From: Akkermansiaceae bacterium
GTDB taxonomy: Bacteria > Verrucomicrobiota > Verrucomicrobiia > Verrucomicrobiales > Akkermansiaceae
Assembly: GCA_903908495.1 (NCBI GenBank)
Contig: CAIVSK010000050.1
Span: 25,261 to 89,260 of the forward strand
Reading direction: 5' to 3'
DNA length: 64,000 bases
Under the pieces are notes generated by a model that saw only the letters and a list, made by a program, of their open reading frames with translations, had not been told where the DNA came from and did no database searches. The position numbers and the translations under genes are program-made. The first letter of the stretch is position 1, and each line of letters opens with the position of its first letter. Below are positions 46,275 through 55,169 of this stretch, one piece after another.

Positions 46275-46303
46275 CGGGCGGCTCCTCATCCGGGAGCCGC
46301 CCG
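46275..46303 (+). terminator. Terminator/attenuator hairpin between rpsB and tsf
   Basis: A perfect 11-bp stem, CGGGCGGCTCC (46275-46285) with GGAGCCGCCCG (46293-46303), and a 7-base loop, followed by CCTTTTCT. This is the best rho-independent terminator in the window. Because it separates two genes normally co-transcribed, it is probably partial and sets the rpsB:tsf ratio. Confidence 0.75.
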
Positions 46304-46330
46304 CCTTTTCTAACAAATACACATCCCGCC

Positions 46331-47197
46331 ATGATTACCGCTGCCATTGTCAAAGAACTCCGCGATAAAACCAACGCCGGCATGATGGACTGCAAGAAAG
46401 TCCTCACCGAGACCAACGGCGATATCGAGGCCTCCATCAAACTGCTGCGTGAGCGCGGCATCGCCAAGGCCGGTGCCAAGGCCGACCGCGCCGCCACCGA
46501 GGGCATCATCGTCGCCCGCGTCAATCCGGCCGCCGATGCCGGCCTCATGTTGGAACTCAACTGCGAAACGGATTTCGTTTCCAAGAACGAGAGCTTTCAA
46601 ACCTTCGTCCACGGGATTGCCGACGCGCTCGTCGCCGCCGACGCCGCCGACCACGCCGCCGCCCTCGCCGTCCAGCACGGCGAATATAGCATCGATGACA
46701 CGGTCAAGGCCAAGGTCGTCGAAGTTGGCGAAAACCTCCAATTCCGCAAGTACGTCCGTTTCGATGCCGCCCCCGGTGGTGTCATCGGCTCTTACATCCA
46801 CATGGGTGGCAAGGTCGGCGTGCTCATCGAGGTGGGCACCACCCAGGCGGCCACCGCCGCCAACCCGATCTTCCGCGACCTCGTCAAGGACCTCACCCTC
46901 CACATCGCCGCCTGCGCTCCCAAGGGCCTTTCCCGCGACGATATCCCGGAAGCGGTGGTCGAAAATGAAAAGGACATTTTCCGCGCCCGCCTCATCGCTG
47001 AGGGCAAGCCGGCCGCCATGATTGAAAACATCCTCAAGGGCCAGCTCGGCAAGTTCTACGCCGAGAGCTGCTTCCTCGAGCAGGGCTTCGTCAAGGACAC
47101 CGACATCACCGTCACCAAGCTCCTCGCCGCCAAGGGCACCGAACTCGGCGACACCCTCACCGTCACCCGCTTCGTCCGCTTCGGCCTCGGCGAGTAA
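46331..47197 (+). CDS. tsf: Elongation factor Ts
   Basis: A 288-residue protein from the ATG at 46331; the ORF-track entry starting at 46043 reads through rpsB in another frame. The N-terminal module MITAAIVKELRDKTNAGMMDCKKVLTETNGDIEASI contains the UBA-like helices, the TNAGMMDCK core being diagnostic. MLELNCETDFVSKNESF is the second EF-Ts signature. EF-Ts exchanges GDP for GTP on EF-Tu. Two dimerisation-type core subdomains follow, and the protein ends normally. It is the last plus-strand gene before the convergent cimA. Confidence 0.97.
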   Translation: MITAAIVKELRDKTNAGMMDCKKVLTETNGDIEASIKLLRERGIAKAGAKADRAATEGIIVARVNPAADAGLMLELNCETDFVSKNESFQTFVHGIADALVAADAADHAAALAVQHGEYSIDDTVKAKVVEVGENLQFRKYVRFDAAPGGVIGSYIHMGGKVGVLIEVGTTQAATAANPIFRDLVKDLTLHIAACAPKGLSRDDIPEAVVENEKDIFRARLIAEGKPAAMIENILKGQLGKFYAESCFLEQGFVKDTDITVTKLLAAKGTELGDTLTVTRFVRFGLGE

Positions 47198-47214
47198 GCC
47201 AGCGTCATTGTCCT

Positions 47215-47266
47215 CCCCCAAACGCCCGTCACCCGCTCGGTGATGGGCTAGCCGTTGGCTTGGGGG
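47215..47266. terminator. Hairpin after tsf
   Basis: Outer stem CCCCCAA (47215-47221) with TTGGGGG (47260-47266) encloses an inner stem GCCCGTCACC (47224-47233) with GGTGATGGGC (47239-47248, one G-T pair). It begins 18 bases after the tsf stop. Lacking a T-run, it is called from structure alone. Confidence 0.5.
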
Positions 47267-47320
47267 GGCGAGCCTGTGGTGGGGTGAACCGGGCTCACCA
47301 AGCAGTCGTCGGCTCACCCC

Positions 47321-47349
47321 GCAGGGACCGTTTTGAAGACTGTCCCTGC
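47321..47349. terminator. Hairpin in tsf-cimA convergent gap
   Basis: GCAGGGAC (47321-47328) pairs perfectly with GTCCCTGC (47342-47349) across a loop containing TTTT. GGGGTGA (47281-47287) also pairs with TCACCCC (47314-47320) just upstream. The 196-base convergent gap is thus mostly stem-loops, suiting bidirectional termination. Confidence 0.45.
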
Positions 47350-47393
47350 GCGACTTCACACGCCTTGCGCATCTCACCGGCGCTCACCGGCGC

Positions 47394-48989
47394 TCACAGA
47401 TTCCCGCCACCACGCCGCCTGGTCCCGTGCTGTTGCAGGAACAGATCGATGCCATCCAGCAGCGCCAGCCAACTCGCCTCGATGATGTTTTCCGAAACGC
47501 CGACCGTGCCCCAGTCGCGAGTGCCGTCAGTGGTGACCATCAGCACCCGGGTCTTGGCGGCCGTGGCATCGTGGCCATCGATGATGCGCACCTTGTAATC
47601 CACCAGCGAGATGCCGTCGATTTCCGGATAGAACGGGCGCAATGCCTTGCGCAGCGCCAAATCCAGCGAGTTGACCACGCCACGGCCTTCGGCGACGGTC
47701 AGCGCCCGCTCGCCATCGACGGAGAGCTTGACGGTGGCCTCGCACACCGGCGGATGGCCGTCGCGGTATTGGCGAAAACTGGTGTGATACTCGTGCAACT
47801 CGAAGGGCTTGACGTAAGTTCCCAACGCGCGCCGGACTAACAATTCCAGCGAGCCGTCGGCGGCCTCGAACGAATAGCCGTCGTTTTCCAGTTGCTTGAC
47901 GCGGCGCAGCACCTCGGCGGCCTCGGGCGACCCTTTGACCAGCGGGATGCCGAGTTCCTCGGCCTTGGCGAGGATGTTGGCCTGGCCGCTGAGCTCGGAC
48001 ACCAGGATGTTCTGGCAATTGCCGACGCTGCCGGGCGGGATGTGCTCGTAGCTGCGGGCGAGCTTCTGCACGGCATTGACGTGCATGCCGCCCTTGTGGG
48101 CAAAGGCGGTGCTGCCGACGAAGGCGGCCCTAGCGAAATGCGGATTGTTCGAGATGTCGTCCACGAAGTACGAGAGGTCTCGTAATTTCTCGAGGCATGG
48201 CACCACGTCAAGGCCCAGCTTGAGTTGCAGGATCGGAATCAGCGAGGTCAGGTTGCAGTTGCCGGTGCGCTCGCCAAAGCCATTGATGGTGCCTTGGACT
48301 TGGGTGGCGCCGGCCCGGATGGCGGCGAGGGCATTGGCCACCCCCAATTCACAATCGTTGTGGGTGTGGATGCCGAAGGGCACGTCCGGCAGACGGGCTT
48401 TCACCGCCAGGCAGGTCTGCAAAATCTCGGATGGCAGCGAACCGCCATTGGTGTCGCACAGCACCAGGCAGGACGCTCCGCCGGCGGCGGCGGCCTCCAA
48501 GGTGCTCAGCGCATGTTCGGGGGAGTCCTTGTAGCCGTCGAAAAAGTGCTCGGCGTCGTAGATCACCTCGCGGCCGTGCTGCACCAGATGGGCCACCGTA
48601 TCGCGGATCATCGCGCGGTTCTCTTCCACGCTGGTGCGCAGCACTTCGGTGACCTGGAGCTCCCAGCTCTTGCCGAAAATGGTCACCACCGGCGTCTCCG
48701 CCTCCATCAGCAGGCGCACCTGCGGATCCTCTTCCACCCGGGTGTCGGCCCGGCGGGTCGACCCGAACGCCGCCAGCTTGGCGTGCTGCAACCGCATGCC
48801 TTTCGCCTCGCGGAAAAACTCGATGTCCTTCGGGTTGGAGCCCGGCCAGCCGCCTTCAATGTAATCCACGCCGAAGTCATCCAGGCGTTGGGCAATGCGC
48901 AGCTTGTCCAAGCCTGACAATTGAAAGCCCTCACCCTGCGTGCCGTCACGCAGGGTCGTGTCGTAAATTGATACCGGTTTGCTGTTCAT
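47394..48989 (-). CDS. cimA: (R)-citramalate synthase
   Basis: A 531-residue protein from the ATG at 48989 (MNSKPVSIYDTTLRDGTQGEGF). The HMGL-type barrel carries the acid/base arginine in TTLRDGTQ and the metal pair in GIHTHNDCELGVANALAA, followed by GTINGFGERTGNCNL. The second half has a LeuA-type regulatory domain (TYVKPFELHEYHTSFRQ, VSVENII-like GVSENIIEASWLALLDGIDLFL). HVNAVQKLARSYEHIPP and the "THNDCELGVAN" variant are characteristic of CimA rather than LeuA. It condenses acetyl-CoA and pyruvate to (R)-citramalate, the threonine-independent route to isoleucine. Divergent from the helicase gene. Confidence 0.9.
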   Translation of the reverse strand: MNSKPVSIYDTTLRDGTQGEGFQLSGLDKLRIAQRLDDFGVDYIEGGWPGSNPKDIEFFREAKGMRLQHAKLAAFGSTRRADTRVEEDPQVRLLMEAETPVVTIFGKSWELQVTEVLRTSVEENRAMIRDTVAHLVQHGREVIYDAEHFFDGYKDSPEHALSTLEAAAAGGASCLVLCDTNGGSLPSEILQTCLAVKARLPDVPFGIHTHNDCELGVANALAAIRAGATQVQGTINGFGERTGNCNLTSLIPILQLKLGLDVVPCLEKLRDLSYFVDDISNNPHFARAAFVGSTAFAHKGGMHVNAVQKLARSYEHIPPGSVGNCQNILVSELSGQANILAKAEELGIPLVKGSPEAAEVLRRVKQLENDGYSFEAADGSLELLVRRALGTYVKPFELHEYHTSFRQYRDGHPPVCEATVKLSVDGERALTVAEGRGVVNSLDLALRKALRPFYPEIDGISLVDYKVRIIDGHDATAAKTRVLMVTTDGTRDWGTVGVSENIIEASWLALLDGIDLFLQQHGTRRRGGGNL

Positions 48990-49068
48990 CGCCTCGTCGC
49001 GCACTCTGCGGCGTCACCGGCCTCAGCGCAAGGCGATTCTCCGGCGGGGAATTCCCGGCCGGCGGTCC

Positions 49069-49141
49069 GGCGGGGTGGCACCGCCCCGCCCGCGGTGGCT
49101 GCCGCGTCTCGCGGCAGGCCGTGATTGCTGCGTCTCGCAGC
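49069..49141. promoter_or_regulatory. Three consecutive perfect hairpins between cimA and helicase
   Basis: GGCGGGG (49069-49075) with CCCCGCC (49084-49090); CTGCCGCG (49099-49106) with CGCGGCAG (49110-49117), loop TCT; and GCTGCG (49127-49132) with CGCAGC (49136-49141), loop TCT. The last two share GCGTCTCGC. They lie in the 229-base gap between divergent genes. Function unknown; they may be a structured leader for either gene or a small repeat unit. Confidence 0.55.
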
Positions 49142-49218
49142 CAGTCATTCCTGTGGCCGTGCCGGCCCACTTTCGGGATTGGAGGATTGGGAAAGCGTGC
49201 TAGAAAAGTGCAACCACC

Positions 49219-51924
49219 TTGTCCGACGCCACCGACATCCACGACTTTCTCGGTGCCTCCCGCTGGAAGAACCGCTTCGACGACGACCACCTCGCCGCCG
49301 CCCAGCCGCTGTTGTCCAAAGTCAGGGACCTGCACATCGATCCGGCCGGCGCAGGCGCGCTCTCGCTGTTAGGGACGGTGGCGAATGAGACTGCCGAGGT
49401 CAGCCTCTGGCAATCCGGTGGCGCATGGGATTTCGAAACCACCTGCTCGTGTGAAATCGGCAGCTATTGCCCGCATGCGGCCGCCTTGCTCCTGAAAGCG
49501 GAAAAACAGCGCGATCCGCAGCGATTGCTTGGCCACAGCGTGGCTGCAGCCGTGGCAGCCGCCTTGCCCGGTGCCCGCGAGGTGCTCAAGCAGCCGTCGC
49601 CGGACCGGCCGTGGCTCGCGCCCGAGCCGCGCTTCGAGTTGCACGTCACCCGCGAGCCGGCCGACCGCACGACGCGGCTGCTGCTGCAATCGCTCGGGCT
49701 GCCGGACCCGGACCAATGGATCTTCGCCGCAGCGGTCGTCAACTACGACGGGCATCGTCGTTCGTTGCGGTCCTCGGCACCCGACTGGGTGAGCACGGTG
49801 ACGCTGGCTGACGGCCAAACCGCGATTCTGAAACATGACGCCGGCGCCGAGAATGCCGCCGCCCAACAGCTTCGCGACACCGGACTGTCGTCGCTGCAGG
49901 CGAATTCCGCGTGGCGATTCCTGCTCAATCTCAAGTCGAGGGAGGCCGCGAGTCACACCGGCAGCGACCGTTGGTTCCCGGATCCGGGGCGCGTGCCGGT
50001 CGATGAATTTTGGTTCCAGTTCCGCGGTGAGATGGTCGCCCGGCTCGAATCCCTCGGTTGGCGTGTGACGATTGATGACAACGTCGGCCACCGCGTGTTT
50101 GATGCCGATCCATCAAAATGGGACAGCACGCTGGATCCGGCCCACGGCGGCTGGTTCAGCCTGTCGGTCGGGTTTGAGGTGGCGGGCGAGCGCCACGACC
50201 TGCTGCCGATCCTGGCGGGTCTGCTCGAGAGCGATTTTCTGGAAGAGACGCTGGACCGCCCTAACAACGGACACGTATACGCGCCGCTGCCCAACGGCGA
50301 CGCGCTGCGGCTGCCGGTGGGCCGGGTGCGGATGATTCTCCAACACCTCGCGGCCTTGCTCGACCCGAAGTTTCCCGAGCGCACCCGCCTGCACACGCTG
50401 GATGCCGCGTCGCTCGCCGGGCTGGAGGGCATGGGCCTCACGCCGCCGCCGGATCTGGCCGAGCTGGCGGCGAAGCTGCGGGATTTCTCCGGCATCGCGC
50501 CGCTGCCCATGCCTGAGGATGTCCAGGCCACCCTGCGGGACTATCAGCTCACCGGTTTTCACTGGATGCAGTTTTTGGCGCGCCACGGTCTGCACGGCAT
50601 TCTGGCCGACGACATGGGCCTCGGCAAAACCCTCCAGACACTGACGCATATACTCACCGAGAAGCAGTCCGGCCACGCGGGCGGCAAACCGGTGCTGGTG
50701 GTGGCACCCACCTCGGTGGTGCCTAACTGGCGCGCCGAGGCGCTCAAGTTCACACCGAGCCTGCGGGTGCTGGTGCTCAACGGGGCCGAGCGCAGGAAAT
50801 ATTTCCGCTCGATCCCGCACGCCGACCTGGTTCTAACATCCTTCGCGCTGTTGCAGCGGGACATCGACAAGTTGCGCGGCGTGGCATTCCACATGGTGGT
50901 GCTGGATGAGGCGCAAAACATCAAGAACCCCCGCGCCAAGGTGGCGCAAGCCGCCTGCAAACTCGACGCCCGCCACCGCCTCTGTCTATCAGGCACGCCG
51001 ATAGAAAACCACCTTGGCGAGTTGTGGAGCTTGATGCGTTTTTTGATACCGGGGTTTCTCGGCAGCGAGGAGGCATTTAACACGCGCTTCCGCAAACCCA
51101 TCGAAAAGGACGGCGACGCCGAACGCAACGAGGTGCTCAAGCGGCGGGTGGCACCGCTGATCCTGCGCCGCACCAAGGACCAAGTGGCCAAGGAATTACC
51201 GCCCAAAACCGAGCTGGTCCACCTCATTGAACTGCACACCGCGCAAAAAGACCTCTACGAAACCGTGCGGGCCACCATGGACAAGCGCGTGCGCCAGGCG
51301 ATCGATGCGCGCGGTCTCGGCCAGTCCCAGATTGTGTTCCTCGATGCCCTGCTCAAGCTCCGCCAGATCTGCTGCGATCCACGCCTGCTGCCGGAGGATT
51401 TCTCCAATCATGTGCGTGAATCCGCCAAACTGGATTTTCTAACTGATCTATTGGCGCTGCTGATCGAGGAAGGCCGGCGGATTTTGGTGTTTTCACAATT
51501 CACCAGCATGCTCGCGCTCATCGAAGCCCATCTCATTGAGACGCGCGTCCCCTATCTCAAACTCACCGGCTCGTCCAAGGACCGCGGCAAATTGGTGGAG
51601 GATTTCCAAACCGGAAAGATCCCGCTGTTTCTCATCTCGCTGAAGGCCGGCGGCACCGGCCTCAATCTAACCGCCGCGGACACCGTCATCCATTACGACC
51701 CGTGGTGGAACCCGGCGGCCGAGGCGCAGGCGACCGACCGCGCCTATCGCATCGGCCAGGACAAGCCGGTGTTCGTCCACAAGCTGCTGTGCCAGGACAC
51801 GGTGGAAGAGCGCATCCACAAACTCCAACAGGAAAAGGGCAAGCTCGCCGCCGGCATCCTCGCCGGCGCCGATCTCGCCGCCACCCTCGATCCCGCCACC
51901 GTGCGGGCGTTGTTGGATCCATAG
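49219..51924 (+). CDS. SNF2-family DNA helicase with SWIM zinc finger
   Basis: A 901-residue protein starting with TTG at 49219 (MSDATDIHDFLGAS); no ATG lies in frame near the conserved start. Residues about 72-86 hold a SWIM zinc motif, CSCEIGSYCPHAAA (CxC...CxH). The SNF2 motor follows: DYQLTGFHWMQFLARHGLHGILADDMGLGKT (motif I near residue 464), VVLDEAQNIKNP (DEAQ box), SGTPIENHLGELWSL, then the second RecA half with FSQFTSMLALIEAHL and FLISLKAGGTGLNLTAADTVIHYDPWWNPAAEAQATDRAYRIGQ. This is the common bacterial SWIM-SNF2 group (HepA-like), thought to remodel protein-DNA or RNA polymerase complexes. No partner gene adjacent. Confidence 0.93.
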   Translation: MSDATDIHDFLGASRWKNRFDDDHLAAAQPLLSKVRDLHIDPAGAGALSLLGTVANETAEVSLWQSGGAWDFETTCSCEIGSYCPHAAALLLKAEKQRDPQRLLGHSVAAAVAAALPGAREVLKQPSPDRPWLAPEPRFELHVTREPADRTTRLLLQSLGLPDPDQWIFAAAVVNYDGHRRSLRSSAPDWVSTVTLADGQTAILKHDAGAENAAAQQLRDTGLSSLQANSAWRFLLNLKSREAASHTGSDRWFPDPGRVPVDEFWFQFRGEMVARLESLGWRVTIDDNVGHRVFDADPSKWDSTLDPAHGGWFSLSVGFEVAGERHDLLPILAGLLESDFLEETLDRPNNGHVYAPLPNGDALRLPVGRVRMILQHLAALLDPKFPERTRLHTLDAASLAGLEGMGLTPPPDLAELAAKLRDFSGIAPLPMPEDVQATLRDYQLTGFHWMQFLARHGLHGILADDMGLGKTLQTLTHILTEKQSGHAGGKPVLVVAPTSVVPNWRAEALKFTPSLRVLVLNGAERRKYFRSIPHADLVLTSFALLQRDIDKLRGVAFHMVVLDEAQNIKNPRAKVAQAACKLDARHRLCLSGTPIENHLGELWSLMRFLIPGFLGSEEAFNTRFRKPIEKDGDAERNEVLKRRVAPLILRRTKDQVAKELPPKTELVHLIELHTAQKDLYETVRATMDKRVRQAIDARGLGQSQIVFLDALLKLRQICCDPRLLPEDFSNHVRESAKLDFLTDLLALLIEEGRRILVFSQFTSMLALIEAHLIETRVPYLKLTGSSKDRGKLVEDFQTGKIPLFLISLKAGGTGLNLTAADTVIHYDPWWNPAAEAQATDRAYRIGQDKPVFVHKLLCQDTVEERIHKLQQEKGKLAAGILAGADLAATLDPATVRALLDP

Positions 51925-51954
51925 GCGCCCAATCACCACCAGTTCCAGCGGGCC

Positions 51955-52020
51955 GGGAGCCGGGTCATTTCCTGGATTCCCAAGGAAAACCGGCCGGGGC
52001 CGGCCTGCAAACCGGCTCCC
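51955..52020. repeat. GC-rich inverted repeat in helicase-pilB gap
   Basis: GGGAGCCGG (51955-51963) and CCGGCTCCC (52012-52020) are perfect inverted complements. They enclose a further palindromic core, GGCCGGGGCCGGCC, near 51991-52005. It lies after the helicase stop and could terminate its transcript or be a small intergenic repeat. Confidence 0.6.
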
Positions 52021-52053
52021 CTGAGGGCGGCGAAACGAGAAATGCCGATTTTC

Positions 52054-52103
52054 AAGCGACAAGATTGCGTCCGGGGGGTTTTTAGGCGACAAGACGTCGT
52101 CCG
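52054..52103 (+). repeat. Duplicated 20-mer immediately before pilB
   Basis: AAGCGACAAGATTGCGTCCG (52054-52073) is followed 30 bases later by AGGCGACAAGACGTCGTCCG (52084-52103). They agree at 16 of 20 positions. The second ends directly before the pilB ATG, so the pair occupies the place of the ribosome-binding and 5' region. The ORF-track start at 52042 would translate both (FKRQDCVRG / FRRQDVVR). Confidence 0.75.
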
Positions 52104-52104
52104 C

Positions 52105-53820
52105 ATGAGCCAACTTTTGATTGAACCCGCCCGTCGCACTGGTTGCGAGGATTTGTCCGCACTCGCTGAAGTTCTGCGAGGAGCGGCCCAGCGCCAACGC
52201 TCACCCATCGATGATGTGCTCGACGCCGGGCTGGTCAACGAGGAGAATTACCTGCGCGAATTGGCGGGTGAACTCCAATTGGAGTGGCTGGCGAGCATCC
52301 CGATCGCCGAGGTGCCGCTGCCATTGCGCGAGGCCTGCGGCCCCCGCATCGCCCTGCGCCACCGCCTGCTGCCGGTGGCCATCGAAGGCGAGGGCGACCA
52401 ACGCCGCCTCAAACTGGCGACCTTTGACCCATTCAACCTCATCGCCCGCCAAGCCGCGGCCCAGGAGCTCGCCCTGCCCATCGATTGGTGCATGGCCTCC
52501 CGCAAGCGCTTGCACGAGGCGCTGCGCCGCCTCTACGGGGTCGGTGCCGACACCTTCGAGCAGATCCTGGAGGGCCGCGATTTCGACTACGACCACATCG
52601 AAGGCGGCGAAGACCAAGCCAACATCATCGACCAGGACGACGACGAGGAGGCCAGCGTGGTCAAGTTCGTCAACCAGATCATCCGCGAGGCGCTCGATCA
52701 GCGCGCCACGGATATTCACGTCGAGCCGCTGAGCACCAACCTGCGCATCCGCTACCGGATCGACGGCCGCCTGCTGGAAATCGCCGTGCCGGAAAATATC
52801 AAGGCACTGCAAAGTTCCGTCATCGCCCGCTTGAAAATCATGGCGCACCTCGACATCGCCGAGCGCCGCGTGCCCCAGGACGGCCGTATCAACCTCCAGT
52901 TCGAAGGCCAGACCATCGACGTGCGCGTCGCCACCGTCCCCACCGTCGAAGGCGAGAGCGTGTCGCTGCGCTTGCTCAACCAAGAGCGCTTCAATCTCGA
53001 CAAGCTGCGCATGGAGCCCTACATCCGCCGCAAAATCGAGGAGCTGTTGCACCTTCCCAACGGCATCATCCTCATCACCGGCCCCACCGGTTCGGGTAAA
53101 TCCACCAGTCTGTATTCTTTCCTCAGCGAGGTGAACCATCCGGAGCAGCGCATCGTCACCGTCGAAGATCCGGTGGAAAACAAGCTCACCGGGGTGATGC
53201 AGATTGCGGTGAAAACCGAAATCGGGCTCACCTTCGCCACCGCCCTGCGTTCGATCCTGCGCGCCGACCCGAACATCGTGATGATCGGGGAAATTCGCGA
53301 CCTGGAAACCGCGGAAATCGCCATCCGTGCCTCCCTCACCGGTCACTTGGTGTTTTCCACCCTCCACACCAATGACGCGTTGGGCGGCATCAGCCGCTTG
53401 GTCGACATGGGCGTCGAGCCGTTCCTGGTGTCCGCCGCCGTGCGCGCCTTCCTCGCCCAACGGCTGGTGCGCCGCTTGTGCCCGGCTTGCAAAATCCCCC
53501 GCGCGGTGTCCGATGACGACCGCCGCGAACTGGGCATGCCGATGAACATCACCGGCCAGGCCTATTCGCCCTGCGGCTGCGACCAATGCCGCGGCACCGG
53601 TTTCTCCGGCCGCCTCGCCATTTATGAAATGGTCCTGCTCACTCCGGCGATGCAGGACCTCATCGCCCACAGCGCGCATGCCAACGACGTCCGCACCCAA
53701 TCCGTGCGCGACGGCTACATCCCGATGCGCGGTTACGGCTGGCACAAGGTCATGCAGGGCGACACCACCATCGAGGAGGTCGTTTCCGTCACCTCGTCCG
53801 ACATCGGCGGTGCCGATTGA
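52105..53820 (+). CDS. pilB: PilB/GspE-type secretion ATPase
   Basis: A 571-residue protein from the ATG at 52105 (MSQLLIEPARRTG); the upstream extension covers the duplicated 20-mer. The N-terminal MshEN-like half (SPIDDVLDAGLVNEENYLRELAGEL) precedes the motor. Walker A is GPTGSGKST near residue 326, followed by the Asp box VTVEDPVE, Walker B RADPNIVMIGEIRD and the His box GHLVFSTLHTNDA. CPAC and CGCDQC make the four-cysteine zinc site of extension ATPases; PilT-type retraction ATPases lack it. It powers pilus or pseudopilus assembly at the inner membrane. It is followed 38 bases later by pilC. Confidence 0.92.
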   Translation: MSQLLIEPARRTGCEDLSALAEVLRGAAQRQRSPIDDVLDAGLVNEENYLRELAGELQLEWLASIPIAEVPLPLREACGPRIALRHRLLPVAIEGEGDQRRLKLATFDPFNLIARQAAAQELALPIDWCMASRKRLHEALRRLYGVGADTFEQILEGRDFDYDHIEGGEDQANIIDQDDDEEASVVKFVNQIIREALDQRATDIHVEPLSTNLRIRYRIDGRLLEIAVPENIKALQSSVIARLKIMAHLDIAERRVPQDGRINLQFEGQTIDVRVATVPTVEGESVSLRLLNQERFNLDKLRMEPYIRRKIEELLHLPNGIILITGPTGSGKSTSLYSFLSEVNHPEQRIVTVEDPVENKLTGVMQIAVKTEIGLTFATALRSILRADPNIVMIGEIRDLETAEIAIRASLTGHLVFSTLHTNDALGGISRLVDMGVEPFLVSAAVRAFLAQRLVRRLCPACKIPRAVSDDDRRELGMPMNITGQAYSPCGCDQCRGTGFSGRLAIYEMVLLTPAMQDLIAHSAHANDVRTQSVRDGYIPMRGYGWHKVMQGDTTIEEVVSVTSSDIGGAD

Positions 53821-53858
53821 TCGACCCGCTTCGCAAGCGCCCATCCTAGAATTTTCCC

Positions 53859-55142
53859 ATGCCGCTGTTTGCCTATAAAGCTCTCAATACCAAAGGCTCG
53901 CTCACCACCGGTGAGTTCGATGCCGCCGACCGCAACGAAGCGCTCCGCCTGCTGGATCGCAAAGGCCTCCAGACGGTGAGCCTGCGCGAGTCCGCCACCG
54001 CCGCCGCCGCTTCCGTTAGGAAAACCAATGGCAAGGCCAAGACCGACGACAAAGGCAAGGGCCAGACCAACGGCAAGGAGGACAAGATCCCGGAGGGGCC
54101 GATCAAGCTCAAGCGCCAGGAAGTGGTGCTCTTCACCGAAGAACTCTCGGACATGCTCAGCGCCGGCCTGCAACTCGAACCGGCCCTCAAGTCGATGGAA
54201 AACCGCCAGGAGTTGGGCAATCTCAAGGCCGTCTCCTTCAAGATCCGCCAGGTGGTCCGCGACGGTGTGAATTTCTCCGCAGCCCTGAAAAAGGCCAGTC
54301 CGAGTTTCGGCCCGCTGTATTGCTCGCTGGCAGCGGCCGGTGAGGCGTCCGGCGCGCTCGACACCATTCTCAAGCGCCAGGCGCACTACCTCAAGACGCT
54401 GGCCGAATTGCAGAGCCGCTTGGTTCTGGCGATGATCTATCCGGCGTTCCTGGTCGTCGCGGGCATCGGCGTGTCCATCGTGTTCGTCACCACCCTCATT
54501 CCGCAGCTCACCGCACTCATCGCCAGCACCCCCGGCGGTAAAATCCCGCTGGGCGCGGCCATTCTCATCGGTGCCTCGGCGTTCCTCAAGAAATGGTGGA
54601 TCGTGATGATTCTAACAATCATCGGCGGCTCCATTTTCTTCAAGGCTTGGAAAGACAACGACGCCAACAAGCCCGCCTGGGACCGCATGAAGCTCAAACT
54701 GCCGATGGTCGGCCCGGTCATCACCAGCCGTTTCTACGTGCAGTTCTTGGAAACCATGGCCAATCTGGTGGGCAATGGCCTGCCCTTGTTGCGCGCCCTG
54801 GAGTTGTCGCGCGATGCCACCTACAACCGCTCGCTGCGCATCGAGCTCGACCGCGTCATCGAACAAGTCGGCGATGGCCGCTCGTTTTCCAAGGCCTTGA
54901 TTCGCAGCGGCGCCTTTCCCGCCCTGCTCATCGACATGGTCTCGGTGGGTGAGCAGACCGGCAAGATCGATATCTCGTTGCGGCGCGCCGCCGAACGCTA
55001 TGACAAGGAACTCGACAAGGACTTGCAGCGCATCATGGCGCTGATCATGCCCAGCGTGCTCATTATCATGGCCGGCCTCATCGGCACCATGGCCTATCTG
55101 ATGATCACCGCCATCTTCCAGACCATCTCCGCCCTCCACTAA
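53859..55142 (+). CDS. pilC: PilC/GspF inner-membrane platform protein
   Basis: A 427-residue protein. It opens with MPLFAYKALNTKGSLTTGEFDA and RNEALRLLDRKGLQ, the PilC/GspF N-terminal signature. Two copies of the T2SSF four-helix domain follow (VVLFTEELSDMLSAGLQLEPALKSM and FYVQFLETMANLVGNGLPLLRALELS), each with transmembrane helices (LVVAGIGVSIVFVTTLIPQL; ALIMPSVLIIMAGLIGTMAYLMITAIF). A Lys/Gly-rich insertion at about residues 55-75 (KAKTDDKGKGQTNGKEDK) is unusual. With pilB it gives the assembly motor for a type IV pilus or type II secretion pseudopilus; major pilin, PilT, PilM-Q and secretin genes lie outside the window. Confidence 0.92.
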   Translation: MPLFAYKALNTKGSLTTGEFDAADRNEALRLLDRKGLQTVSLRESATAAAASVRKTNGKAKTDDKGKGQTNGKEDKIPEGPIKLKRQEVVLFTEELSDMLSAGLQLEPALKSMENRQELGNLKAVSFKIRQVVRDGVNFSAALKKASPSFGPLYCSLAAAGEASGALDTILKRQAHYLKTLAELQSRLVLAMIYPAFLVVAGIGVSIVFVTTLIPQLTALIASTPGGKIPLGAAILIGASAFLKKWWIVMILTIIGGSIFFKAWKDNDANKPAWDRMKLKLPMVGPVITSRFYVQFLETMANLVGNGLPLLRALELSRDATYNRSLRIELDRVIEQVGDGRSFSKALIRSGAFPALLIDMVSVGEQTGKIDISLRRAAERYDKELDKDLQRIMALIMPSVLIIMAGLIGTMAYLMITAIFQTISALH

Positions 55143-55169
55143 TTGACGGGGGGGGGCACGAAGTCCCCA

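Noticed and set aside
49069-49090. T-box riboswitch
   Set aside because: GGGTGGCACCGC resembles the T-box core, but the strand points to a helicase gene, no specifier stem is visible, and the string is simply part of a symmetric GC hairpin.
52201-53844. 547-codon minus-strand ORF opposite pilB
   Set aside because: pilB has all Walker and zinc motifs; the antisense frame is a GC-rich shadow.
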